DNA from: Blautia sp.
GTDB taxonomy: Bacteria > Bacillota > Clostridia > Lachnospirales > Lachnospiraceae
Assembly: GCA_017515325.1 (NCBI GenBank)
Contig: JAFWGA010000013.1
Span: forward strand, 124,001 to 188,000
Length of the DNA: 64,000 bases
Reading direction: 5' to 3'
Part shown: in pieces, positions 1-8,023 of the stretch
Numbering within the stretch: position 1 is the first letter of the stretch
Layout of the letters: each line of letters begins with the position of its first letter
Notes under the pieces: generated by a model
The model's database searches: none
Seen by the model: only the letters and a program-made list of their open reading frames with translations
What the model was told of the DNA's origin: nothing
Position numbers and translations under genes: made by a program

Positions 1-675
1 GGACAGTTTGTCAATGTGTATTCCCGGGACAGGTCACGCCTTCTTCCCCGGCCTATCTCCATCTGTGAGACAGATCCTGCCCAGGGGTGCTTCCGGCTTG
101 TCTTCAGGGTGGCCGGAGCAGGAACCAGGGAGTTTGCCAGCCTGCAGGCAGGGGCACACACGAATGCCCTTGACGTGATCGGTCCCCTGGGAAATGGCTT
201 TCCTCTGGCCGAGGAGAAAGGGAAGAGGGTTTTGCTGGTCGGCGGCGGGATTGGCATTCCTCCCATGCTTTCCTGTGCAAAGGTATTGCAGGAGGATGCC
301 ATGGCTGTATTAGGCTATCGCAGCAGAGCCTTTTTGCAGGAAGAATTTCCTCAGGCCTGCCCTGTTTTTATCGCCACGGAGGACGGAAGCAGCGGAAGCA
401 AAGGAACCGTAATCGATGCGATACGGGAGAATTCACTGACGGCAGACGTCATTTTTGCCTGCGGGCCGAAACCGATGCTCCGTGCTGTCTCGGCTTGGGC
501 AGCCAAAGAAGGGATCCCTTGCTTTGTCTCCCTGGAGGAAAGAATGGCGTGTGGGATCGGAGCCTGTCTGGGCTGCGTCTGCGACAGCAATACTTTGGAC
601 AGGCATCTGAACGTCTGTAAAAAAAGGGTATGTCTGGAGGGACCTGTCTTTCTCAGTACCGAGGTAAAGCTGTAG
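1..675 (+). CDS. pyrK: Dihydroorotate dehydrogenase electron transfer subunit PyrK (5' end missing)
   Basis: The reading frame is open from base 1, so the N-terminus lies outside the window; about 224 codons remain. PyrK passes electrons from the PyrD FMN through FAD and a [2Fe-2S] cluster to NAD+. The start of the visible part (RPISICE) fits the FAD-binding barrel, VLLVGGGIGIPPML is the NAD-binding loop, and a cysteine cluster at about 549-630 (CGIGACLGCVC, then two more Cys) is the iron-sulfur site. It is followed by pyrD and pyrE, as in the Bacillus pyr operon order K-D-E. A family assignment is secure; only the start is missing. Confidence 0.95.
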   Translation, partial: GQFVNVYSRDRSRLLPRPISICETDPAQGCFRLVFRVAGAGTREFASLQAGAHTNALDVIGPLGNGFPLAEEKGKRVLLVGGGIGIPPMLSCAKVLQEDAMAVLGYRSRAFLQEEFPQACPVFIATEDGSSGSKGTVIDAIRENSLTADVIFACGPKPMLRAVSAWAAKEGIPCFVSLEERMACGIGACLGCVCDSNTLDRHLNVCKKRVCLEGPVFLSTEVKL

Positions 676-779
676 CCCGTCAGGTCTGCAGAGCGCGCTT
701 GCTGCAAGCAGAATGCGGGCTTGGATTCGTTTATCATACAGATTTTGATCACGCAGAAAGGATTTGATGGTTACACACA

Positions 780-1682
780 ATGAGCCATATGCAGGTAAAA
801 TTAGCGGGGATAGAGCTGAAGAATCCTGTGATGACCGCGTCCGGAACCTTTGGCTCCGGCCAGGAGTACAGTCGCTTTGTCAACCTGTCCCACCTGGGGG
901 CGGTAGTGACGAAGGGAGTGTCAATTGTTCCCTGGAGCGGGAACCAGACACCCCGTATCGTGGAAACACCGTCGGGTATGCTCAATGCTATCGGTTTGCA
1001 GAACCCTGGCATTGATGTTTTCTGCGAAAGGGATATCCCCTTCCTGCGGCAGTTTGATACCAGGATCATTGTAAATGTCTGTGGCCACAGTATGGTGGAA
1101 TACTGCGAGGTCGCAGAGCGGCTTTCTATGGAACCGGTGGATCTTTTGGAGATCAATGTTTCCTGTCCGAATGTGAAGGAAGGCGGAATTGCCTTCGGGC
1201 AGGACCCGAAAGCTCTGGCAGGGATTGTCAGGCAGGTGAAGAGGGTTGCCCGCCAGCCCATTATCATAAAGCTGAGTCCTAATGTCACTGACATTAAGGA
1301 AAAGGCAAAAGCGGCAGAGGCGGAGGGAGCAGATGCAATCTCACTGATCAATACCCTGACAGGAATGAAAATTGACATTTACCGCCGCGGTTTTGTCCTG
1401 GCAAACCGCACGGGAGGCCTGTCGGGACCTTGTATCCATCCGGTGGCCGTGCGCATGGTATATGAGGCGGCGCACTCGGTGGATATTCCTGTGATCGGCA
1501 TGGGGGGGATCTCTGTGGCAGAAGATGCCATAGAGATGCTGATGGCAGGAGCTTCGGCCGTAGCTGTGGGAACAGCCTCTTTTCGGGATCCGCTCGCTCT
1601 GGAAAGGATCATTGATGGAATAGAGGAATTCCTTGACAGCCAGGGGGTGGAGCAGATCCAGGATATCATTAAGGTGCTATGA
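780..1682 (+). CDS. pyrD: Dihydroorotate dehydrogenase B, catalytic subunit
   Basis: This 300-residue FMN enzyme oxidises dihydroorotate to orotate, the fourth step of UMP synthesis, and works as a complex with PyrK. MTASGTFGSG near the N-terminus, INVSCPNVKEGG (with the catalytic Cys of class 1B enzymes) and the GMGGISVAEDA phosphate loop near the C-terminus are visible. Length matches the family. ATG 780 was chosen because an in-frame stop lies just upstream at 765; an ATG at 789 (MQVKLAG) would also fit and is close to where many homologues begin. The gap to pyrK is about 100 bases. Confidence 0.96.
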   Translation: MSHMQVKLAGIELKNPVMTASGTFGSGQEYSRFVNLSHLGAVVTKGVSIVPWSGNQTPRIVETPSGMLNAIGLQNPGIDVFCERDIPFLRQFDTRIIVNVCGHSMVEYCEVAERLSMEPVDLLEINVSCPNVKEGGIAFGQDPKALAGIVRQVKRVARQPIIIKLSPNVTDIKEKAKAAEAEGADAISLINTLTGMKIDIYRRGFVLANRTGGLSGPCIHPVAVRMVYEAAHSVDIPVIGMGGISVAEDAIEMLMAGASAVAVGTASFRDPLALERIIDGIEEFLDSQGVEQIQDIIKVL

Positions 1683-1701
1683 AACTGAATCATGGGGAGA
1701 G

Positions 1702-1734
1702 GTAACTGCGAAGCGCAATATGCCTGGCAGTTAC
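1702..1734 (+). repeat. S-type intergenic hairpin repeat, copy 1
   Basis: The arms GTAACTGC and GCAGTTAC are perfect 8-base inverted repeats around an inner GAAGCGC-containing loop. Related copies lie at 29205-29232 and, more degenerate, at 23124-23158, 38668-38701 and around 47010-47035. This copy lies in the pyrD-pyrE spacer, just before the pyrE ribosome binding site. Function is not known to me. Confidence 0.6.
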
Positions 1735-1767
1735 GATTGGCGCACATAAGATAAGGAGTGACTGAAG

Positions 1768-2451
1768 ATGGACAGCTATAAAGAAGAATTCATTACATTC
1801 ATGCTGGAATGCCAGGTCCTGCGCTTTGGCGATTTTGTGACGAAGTCCGGGAGGAAAACACCCTTTTTCATCAATACCGGCTTCTACCGTACCGGTTCTC
1901 AGCTTGCCAGGCTGGGGGACTTTTATGCAAGAGCCATATATGACAACTTTGGCGGGGATTTTGACATTCTTTTCGGACCGGCATATAAGGGCATTCCCTT
2001 AAGCGTGGCGGCAGCTATGGCATTGAATGCCCGTTATGGCATCGATGTATCCTACTGCTCCAACCGCAAGGAGGCAAAGGATCACGGGGATAAAGGATCG
2101 CTGCTGGGGAGTCCGTTAAAGGATCAGGACAGGATTGTGATCATTGAGGATGTCACAACAGCGGGAACCTCCATCCGTGAGACGATGCCCTTGCTTCGGG
2201 CTCAGGCCGACGTGAAGCCTCTGGGACTGATTGTCAGTGTTGATCGTATGGAGAGGGGAAGCGGTTCGAAAAGCGCCCTGAAGGAGCTTCAGGAGGAGTT
2301 TGGTCTGCAGACGGCTTCGATTGTTACGATGAAGGAAGTGACGGATTTCCTGTACGGAAGAAGGATCAACGGGAGTGTTCTGCTTGACGACCGGCGCCGG
2401 GAAGCCATTGAAGCTTATTACAGAGAGTACGGGGTGGCAAGTGATGAATGA
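1768..2451 (+). CDS. pyrE: Orotate phosphoribosyltransferase
   Basis: PyrE joins orotate to PRPP to give OMP. The PRPP-binding signature is clear (RIVIIEDVTTAGTS), and FGPAYKGIPL near residue 70 is the second conserved loop. At 227 residues it is of the longer type common in Clostridia. ATG 1768 has AAGGAG about 10 bases upstream. It is the last pyrimidine gene here; its stop overlaps the start of a small membrane protein gene by 8 bases, so the two are probably translated from one message. Confidence 0.96.
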   Translation: MDSYKEEFITFMLECQVLRFGDFVTKSGRKTPFFINTGFYRTGSQLARLGDFYARAIYDNFGGDFDILFGPAYKGIPLSVAAAMALNARYGIDVSYCSNRKEAKDHGDKGSLLGSPLKDQDRIVIIEDVTTAGTSIRETMPLLRAQADVKPLGLIVSVDRMERGSGSKSALKELQEEFGLQTASIVTMKEVTDFLYGRRINGSVLLDDRRREAIEAYYREYGVASDE

Positions 2452-2596
2452 AAAGATTTACAAGATAATGACCCGGTCGGGAATTGCTTCTCTGGTTATG
2501 GGCATTATTTTGCTGGTGACAGGAATCGTTACGGGAATTCTGATGATTGTCCACGGAGTTATGCTGCTGAGGGGAAAAAATGAAATCATTTTCTGA
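2444..2596 (+). CDS. Small membrane protein, about 50 residues
   Basis: The frame is open from 2375, but the likely start is the ATG at 2444 (MNEKIYKIM), which overlaps the pyrE stop as in translational coupling. The protein is almost entirely hydrophobic, with one or two membrane helices (IASLVMGIILLVTGIVTGIL, then a second stretch) and a short charged tail. Its 3' end overlaps the VanZ-like gene by 17 bases. I do not recognise a family. The tight packing on both sides and the clean membrane pattern argue that it is real. Confidence 0.6.
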   Translation: MNEKIYKIMTRSGIASLVMGIILLVTGIVTGILMIVHGVMLLRGKNEIIF

Positions 2597-3191
2597 ATGG
2601 AAAAAAAGGATCCGGGGCGGGACTTTCTTTCTGTTCACTGTCTATCTGCTATGCCTGACATACTTTCTGTTTTTTGCTGAGGAATATGGCAGAGTGGCAG
2701 AACCTCACAGGTTGCTTCGCTATAACCTGATTCCCTTTGCGGAAATATCCCGTTTCTGGAGATATCGAGCCCACCTGGGCTACCGGGCTTTTATCACGAA
2801 TGTCCTTGGCAATATTGCCTGCTTTGTTCCCTTGGGCTTTGCTCTTAGTGTGCTTTGCCCCAGGATGAGGTCAACCCTTCTGGCGGCTTTGTCCGGCTTT
2901 TTTTCCAGCCTTACGATAGAAACCATTCAGCTGCTGACAAGAGTGGGAAGCTTTGACGTGGATGACCTGATCCTGAATACCCTGGGGGTTGTCTGCGGAT
3001 GGTGGGTATTCAGTATTGTTAACCGGATCAGACACAGGCGGGAGGAGTTTATGATCCTTTCCTGGGAAGAGGATGAATATCCGGACGAACAGGACTATCT
3101 TTTGGAAAAAGAGAAAGGCAAGGAGAGTCCGGTATCGGTGAATGTGTCCAGGGAGAAGAACCAGCTTCAGGCCAGCCGGGGAGCAGCATAA
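2580..3191 (+). CDS. VanZ-like membrane protein
   Basis: A 203-residue protein with four predicted membrane helices, at roughly residues 15-32, 70-90, 98-116 and 125-145. The motifs NLIPFAEI, GNIACFVPLGFAL, ETIQLLTRVGSFDVDD and LNTLGVVCGWW are the hallmark of the VanZ family (teicoplanin resistance protein VanZ and relatives, mostly of unknown function). The last 50 residues form a charged cytoplasmic tail. It starts inside the preceding small gene and is followed by another small membrane protein. Actual glycopeptide resistance should not be inferred from this match. Confidence 0.85.
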   Translation: MKSFSEWKKRIRGGTFFLFTVYLLCLTYFLFFAEEYGRVAEPHRLLRYNLIPFAEISRFWRYRAHLGYRAFITNVLGNIACFVPLGFALSVLCPRMRSTLLAALSGFFSSLTIETIQLLTRVGSFDVDDLILNTLGVVCGWWVFSIVNRIRHRREEFMILSWEEDEYPDEQDYLLEKEKGKESPVSVNVSREKNQLQASRGAA

Positions 3192-3207
3192 AAAGGAGGA
3201 TTAAGAG

Positions 3208-3522
3208 GTGGCTAGAAGATACCGTTATGCGTTTACCAGACAAAAGGAAGCGGAAAAAGGGAAATTTTCGCTTTTTCTTCTGGTCTCATCCCTCCTTTTT
3301 TTTGTCGTCGGAGTGATTTTTTCCTGCGTGGGAAAGGAAGAATATCATTTGATTACAGGAGGAATGGGCCTGTTTGGAGCCCTGCTTTCTGTCTATGGGT
3401 TTTTGATGGGCCTTGCCGGTTTTTCGGAAAAGGACAGGACCCATTTGTCGAGTATTATCGGTTCCATCGCCAACGGAATTCTGGCAGTCATCTGGCTGGC
3501 TATTTATCTGTCTGGTCTTTAG
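3208..3522 (+). CDS. Small membrane protein, DUF6142-like
   Basis: A 104-residue protein with a charged N-terminus (MARRYRYAFTRQKEAEKG) followed by three hydrophobic helices at about residues 21-42, 48-70 and 84-102. I associate this pattern with DUF6142, a family of unknown function in Lachnospiraceae, from memory only. The GTG at 3208 was chosen because AAAGGAGG at 3192-3199 is correctly spaced. It probably shares an operon with the VanZ-like gene 16 bases upstream. Confidence 0.75.
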   Translation: MARRYRYAFTRQKEAEKGKFSLFLLVSSLLFFVVGVIFSCVGKEEYHLITGGMGLFGALLSVYGFLMGLAGFSEKDRTHLSSIIGSIANGILAVIWLAIYLSGL

Positions 3523-3543
3523 AAGACAGGGTGATGATTCCGG

Positions 3544-3641
3544 CAGTAGTCCGCACTTCCCTGCGAGGGGACTGCTGCTAACGGGGAATAGCCAAGGACA
3601 GGCGCATTTCGTATGCAACGGAAGGAGCCCGCGCCTGTCCT
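3544..3641 (+). other. Two tandem hairpins in a 208-base spacer
   Basis: The first hairpin has arms at 3544-3552 and 3569-3577 (9 pairs, one G-U). The second has perfect 11-base arms AGGACAGGCGC at 3595-3605 and GCGCCTGTCCT at 3631-3641. No T-run follows either, so they are weak terminator candidates. They could be structured repeats or processing sites between the membrane gene and the aminopeptidase gene. Confidence 0.5.
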
Positions 3642-3730
3642 GCTGCTTTGAAGGAATACAGGATTGAACTGTGCAAGAAAATGGTTCAGACGGGATTAGC
3701 ATTCTAAGAGGAGGAATAGAGTAATCATAT

Positions 3731-5785
3731 ATGACAGAGTTTAATGAAGAATGGCTACAGGAACGCTTTGATCTGGCAAGAGGGCGTGTATATGAGCTTG
3801 TGCATGAAGAAAAGGCAGCTCAGCCTTTTCGCGGCTTCTTTCAGAAGGAAGCCGCCTTTGTGACTCTGGCAGTGGAGGATATCTTACTGTCAGAAGAGGA
3901 GAAGGCAGCCCGTACCCTGAGTCAATGGCAGCTTAGAAACGAAACACTCTACAGGGATGTTTTCCCGGGCTATTATGAAAACAGCTATGGAAATCCTTCC
4001 TATGCCTGCGGACAACTCGGTGAGTATGGGCAGGCATTTTCTTTTTTGTATGCAGAGCTTTATGGGCTCCCTGCTTTTGTGGCAGAGAGGAGAATCTGGG
4101 ACGTCACCATCCTGTTGGAGCTTTTTCTGGAAGTGTATGCCTGTTTTACCATGGAGGAGCTGCCGTCTCCTGACCAGGTCAGGGATATACTGAAATCCTA
4201 TGCCGAGGATTACTGCCAGGATATTGTCTCAGAACATATCCGGGCGGCACTGGATCCGGCCTGTGACTTTGCCGTGAAGATCATACGGGAGGCTGATCTT
4301 TCCGATACCAGGTATCTGTACCGGTTTGGGGAGTATATTGGGAAAAATGAGCTGGAGACAGCGGCCTTTTTGAATACCATGAGTCAGCAGGAGATCAATG
4401 CCCTGGCCAGGGTCTTTACCCAGGGCTTTATCAAAGGCTTTGAGGTCTGCCGGAAGGATCTGAAAAAGAAAAAGACCGTAAATATCCGCTATCACCTTGG
4501 ATTTGAACGAGTGGTCAGGGCAGCCATCCTTCAGTTTGAGGAGGTTGGCCTGACTCCTGTCATCTACCGTCATGCCCTTCACGTACAGGTACGGCCCTCG
4601 GACATGAGGGGAGGACTGGAGGGAGGCATGCCAGGCCTTCAGTTTGCCTATGACCATAGGCAGGACGACGCCCTTTTTCTGACGCAGGAGTATGTCCGGA
4701 AAAAACTGCGGGCTTTGCAGGTCGCCTATGAGAACTGTCAGGAGCTTGCCGCTGTCCATGCAGGCCCGGCCGTGATGGAGACCTTTGGGGAACAGCCCTT
4801 TTATCCTTCCTCTACCCCTGAGGCGCTTGTCTGGGACGAGGCACAAAAGCAGCTCCACCAGCGCCTGATCAGTGAAACAGGGCAGATTTCCAACCGGTAT
4901 ATCCCCCGGGAGGAAAGAAGCTATACCATTATTGCCTTTCCCACTCCGGAGACAGGGGAAAAATACCCTGAGGTTTTCCGCGAGATCTATCGGGTGAATA
5001 CTCTTGACTATGAAGCTTACCGCAGGATGCAGCAGCTTCTGATCGATCAGCTCGACACCTGCGAATGGGTACAGATCAAGGGGCGGGGGAAAAACGAGAC
5101 CGATATGATCATCCATCTGCATCCGCTTGCGGATCCTTCCCGACAGACAAATTTTGAAAACTGTCTGGCTGACGTCAATATCCCCCTGGGAGAGGTTTTT
5201 ACATCCCCTGTTTTGGCGGGAACCGGTGGGATTCTCCACGTTGGCAGGGTATATCTGAACGGTCTTTTGTTTAAGGATCTGAAGCTGGTCTTTGACTGTG
5301 GGCAGGTGATCGATTATTCCTGCGCCAACTTTGACAGTGAGGAAGAGAACAGGCGGTATATTGAGGATAATATCCTCTTTCATCATCCCCGGATTGCGCT
5401 GGGAGAGTTCGCCATCGGCACCAATACCACAGCTTATGTGGTGGCGGAGAAATATCAGCTTCAGGACAGGATGCCGATTCTTATCGCAGAAAAGATGGGA
5501 CCCCATTTTGCGGTGGGGGATACCTGTTACAGCTGGGAGGAGGATCATCCGGTATACAATCCCGATGGCAAGGAGGTCATAGCCAGGGACAATGAGATTT
5601 CGGAAATGCGAAAAGAAGATCCCGCCCTGGCCTATTTCGGATGCCACACAGACATCACCCTGCCCTACGATGAGCTGGGTCTGATCTGCACCATAGACGA
5701 TGAGGGGGAGGAAACTCCGCTCCTGGAAAACGGCCGCTTTGTCCTGCCAGGAACCCAGGAGCTGAACCGCCCCTTTGATGAATAG
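3731..5785 (+). CDS. M29-type (thermophilic aminopeptidase family) metallopeptidase with long N-terminal extension
   Basis: The C-terminal half, from about residue 400, carries the M29 aminopeptidase pattern: NIPLGEVFTSP (metal-ligand Glu near 488), LGEFAIGTNT (Glu near 559), EKMGPHFAVGDTCYSW (His near 592) and HTDITLPYD (His and Asp near 639-641). These families remove N-terminal residues from peptides in the cytoplasm using two metal ions. At 684 residues it is much longer than classical M29 enzymes (about 410); the first 300 or so residues are acidic and helical, without a motif I know. Start ATG 3731 follows AGAGGAGG. It stands alone between a membrane gene and purE. Confidence 0.8.
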   Translation: MTEFNEEWLQERFDLARGRVYELVHEEKAAQPFRGFFQKEAAFVTLAVEDILLSEEEKAARTLSQWQLRNETLYRDVFPGYYENSYGNPSYACGQLGEYGQAFSFLYAELYGLPAFVAERRIWDVTILLELFLEVYACFTMEELPSPDQVRDILKSYAEDYCQDIVSEHIRAALDPACDFAVKIIREADLSDTRYLYRFGEYIGKNELETAAFLNTMSQQEINALARVFTQGFIKGFEVCRKDLKKKKTVNIRYHLGFERVVRAAILQFEEVGLTPVIYRHALHVQVRPSDMRGGLEGGMPGLQFAYDHRQDDALFLTQEYVRKKLRALQVAYENCQELAAVHAGPAVMETFGEQPFYPSSTPEALVWDEAQKQLHQRLISETGQISNRYIPREERSYTIIAFPTPETGEKYPEVFREIYRVNTLDYEAYRRMQQLLIDQLDTCEWVQIKGRGKNETDMIIHLHPLADPSRQTNFENCLADVNIPLGEVFTSPVLAGTGGILHVGRVYLNGLLFKDLKLVFDCGQVIDYSCANFDSEEENRRYIEDNILFHHPRIALGEFAIGTNTTAYVVAEKYQLQDRMPILIAEKMGPHFAVGDTCYSWEEDHPVYNPDGKEVIARDNEISEMRKEDPALAYFGCHTDITLPYDELGLICTIDDEGEETPLLENGRFVLPGTQELNRPFDE

Positions 5786-5845
5786 CTGTAACGGGGAAGA
5801 AGCACGTGACACAACCGTGATGAAGCATCTAGGAAAGGATAGATA

Positions 5846-6349
5846 ATGCCAACAGTTGGAATTGTAATGGGAAGTGATTCGGATATGCCTGTGATGAAAA
5901 AGGCAGCCGAAACATTGGAAAGCCTGGGGATCGACTTTGAGATGAGGATCATATCCGCCCACAGGGAACCGGAACTGTTTTTTTCCTATGCCAGGAAGGC
6001 AGAGGAGCGGGGAATCAAGATTCTGATTGCAGGGGCCGGAATGGCAGCCCATCTGCCCGGCATGTGCGCGGCACTTTTTCCCCTTCCGGTTATAGGGATC
6101 CCGATGCATACGACATCGTTAGGTGGACGGGATTCCCTGTATTCTATCGTGCAGATGCCCTCCGGCATTCCGGTCGCCACAGTGGCGATCAACGGAGGCA
6201 CAAATGCGGCTCTTTTGGCGGCAAGGATGCTGGCTATCTCAGATGCCGCCCTGCGCGAAAGGCTGAAGGAATACAGCAGTAAGCTTGAAGCCCAGGTGAA
6301 GGAAAAGGATGACAGGCTCGCACAGGTAGGGTACCGGGATTACGAATAA
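5846..6349 (+). CDS. purE: 5-(Carboxyamino)imidazole ribonucleotide mutase
   Basis: PurE makes CAIR in purine synthesis. GSDSDMPVM, IISAHREPE and GAGMAAHLPGMCA are the family's nucleotide and active-site loops. It has 167 residues, the normal size. No purK is in the window, so I cannot tell from context whether it acts on N5-CAIR (class I) or directly with CO2 (class II). It heads a tight run purE-purM-purN-purD, with 11 bases to purM. Confidence 0.95.
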   Translation: MPTVGIVMGSDSDMPVMKKAAETLESLGIDFEMRIISAHREPELFFSYARKAEERGIKILIAGAGMAAHLPGMCAALFPLPVIGIPMHTTSLGGRDSLYSIVQMPSGIPVATVAINGGTNAALLAARMLAISDAALRERLKEYSSKLEAQVKEKDDRLAQVGYRDYE

Positions 6350-6360
6350 GGAGACTGACT

Positions 6361-7386
6361 ATGGATTATAAAAATGCTGGTGTGGATATCGAAGCCGGCT
6401 ATCGCAGTGTGGAACTGATGAAGCAGCATATTGCCAGAACAATGCGTCCGGAGGTCCTTGGCGGGATCGGCGGCTTTTCAGGAGCATTTTCGGCGAAGGC
6501 ATTTCAGCAGATGGCCGATCCTGTGCTTGTCTCCGGGACAGACGGAGTCGGGACAAAGCTGAAGCTGGCCTTTATCATGGATCGTCATGATACGGTGGGG
6601 ATCGACTGCGTCGCCATGTGCGTGAACGATATCGCATGCGCGGGTGCCGAGCCGTTGTTTTTCCTGGATTATATCGCCTGCGGCAAGAATTATCCGGAAA
6701 AAATAGCGGATATTGTGAAGGGGGTCGCTGCCGGCTGTGAGATGGCCGGGGCAGCCCTGATCGGTGGAGAGACGGCAGAGATGCCGGGCTTTTATCCCGA
6801 GGATGAGTACGATCTGGCAGGTTTTGCGGTGGGTGTCGTGGATCGGGAGAAAATGGTGGATCCGGCCCGGTTAAAGGAAGGCGATGTCCTGATCGGTATT
6901 GCCTCCTCGGGAGTTCACAGCAATGGTTTCTCCCTGGTGAGAAAAGTATTTCCCATGGAGCTTCCGTTTCTTACACTTCCCCGGCCTGAGCTGGGGGCTT
7001 CTTTGGGGGATGTGCTTCTGGCACCCACCAGGATCTATGTGAAGGCTTTGAAGGCCTTGAGGGAAGCCGGGGTCGGGATTCATGCCTGCAGCCATATCAC
7101 CGGGGGAGGCTTCTATGAGAATGTACCCCGTATGCTCCGGGAAGGCACACATGCCATGATCCGGACAGACAGCTATCCGGTACCGCCTGTTTTCAGTCTC
7201 CTGGCCAAAGAAGGCGGGATCGAGACCAGGGTAATGTACAATACCTTCAACATGGGACTGGGCATGGTTCTTGCCGTAGATGCCGAGTCAGCCTCTTTCG
7301 CCCTGGAGGTCCTGAACCAGGCAGGGGAAGAAGCCTGGCAGGTAGGCCGGATTTGTTCAGGACAGAAGGGAGTGACCTTATGCTAA
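6361..7386 (+). CDS. purM: Phosphoribosylformylglycinamidine cyclo-ligase (AIR synthetase)
   Basis: PurM closes the imidazole ring to give AIR using ATP. Typical motifs are GGIGGFSGAF, GTDGVGTKLKLAF, DCVAMCVNDI, GGETAEMPGFY and HITGGGFYENVPR. The length of 341 residues is standard. ATG 6361 follows AAGGAG. Its last codons overlap the purN start by 7 bases, so purM and purN are probably coupled in translation. Confidence 0.97.
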   Translation: MDYKNAGVDIEAGYRSVELMKQHIARTMRPEVLGGIGGFSGAFSAKAFQQMADPVLVSGTDGVGTKLKLAFIMDRHDTVGIDCVAMCVNDIACAGAEPLFFLDYIACGKNYPEKIADIVKGVAAGCEMAGAALIGGETAEMPGFYPEDEYDLAGFAVGVVDREKMVDPARLKEGDVLIGIASSGVHSNGFSLVRKVFPMELPFLTLPRPELGASLGDVLLAPTRIYVKALKALREAGVGIHACSHITGGGFYENVPRMLREGTHAMIRTDSYPVPPVFSLLAKEGGIETRVMYNTFNMGLGMVLAVDAESASFALEVLNQAGEEAWQVGRICSGQKGVTLC

Positions 7387-8012
7387 GGCTGGCGGTTCTG
7401 GTTTCCGGGGGGGGAACAAACCTGGAAGCCATTTTGCAGGCCATAGAGAAAAAAACAGTGACCAATGCCGAAGTCTGCCTTGTGATCAGCAATAACGCAG
7501 GTGCTTATGCTCTGGAGCGTGCGAAAAAGCACGGGATCAGAGGTATCTGTATTTCTCCCAGGCAATATGCTTCACGGGATGAATTTCATCAGGCGCTTTT
7601 AAAGGAGCTGACCGACTGCGGGGCAGAGCTGGTAGTGCTGGCAGGCTTTCTGGTTGGGATTCCTCCCATGATCGTGGAGCACTTTGCCAACCGCATCATC
7701 AATATTCATCCTTCCCTGATCCCTTCCTTCTGTGGAAAAGGATTTTACGGACTGCGGGTACATGAGGCAGCGATTGAGCGCGGTGTGCGCGTCAGCGGGG
7801 CTACCGTTCACTTTGTGGATACCGGGACAGATACCGGACCGATTATTCTGCAAAAGGCGGTAGAGGTGCTGGAGACAGATACACCTAAGCTTCTCCAGCA
7901 GCGTGTGATGGAGCAGGCAGAGTGGATCATCCTTCCCCGGGCAATCCATCTGATCGCCAACAATAGGGTGAGGGTGGAGGATGGCCGTGTCTGCATCGAT
8001 GATCGAGGATAA
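7380..8012 (+). CDS. purN: Phosphoribosylglycinamide formyltransferase (folate dependent)
   Basis: PurN transfers a formyl group from 10-formyl-THF to GAR. SGGGTNLEAIL, the catalytic Asn-His pair in NIHPSLIPSF, and the Asp in FVDTGTDTGPII are all present. The frame is open from 7353, but the ATG at 7380 (MLRLAVLVSGG) fits the family start and has AAGGGAG at the right distance. It gives a 210-residue protein overlapping purM by 7 bases. purD follows 11 bases downstream. Confidence 0.96.
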   Translation: MLRLAVLVSGGGTNLEAILQAIEKKTVTNAEVCLVISNNAGAYALERAKKHGIRGICISPRQYASRDEFHQALLKELTDCGAELVVLAGFLVGIPPMIVEHFANRIINIHPSLIPSFCGKGFYGLRVHEAAIERGVRVSGATVHFVDTGTDTGPIILQKAVEVLETDTPKLLQQRVMEQAEWIILPRAIHLIANNRVRVEDGRVCIDDRG

Positions 8013-8023
8013 AGGAGCAGAAG

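Noticed and set aside
2580-3191. Glycopeptide resistance by VanZ
   Set aside because: No vanA/B-type ligase or vanRS genes are present; VanZ-like proteins are widespread without this role.
4229-6109. 626-codon open frame on the minus strand opposite the aminopeptidase and purE
   Set aside because: It spans two convincing genes on the other strand, has no recognisable motif, and is a by-product of their codon pattern.
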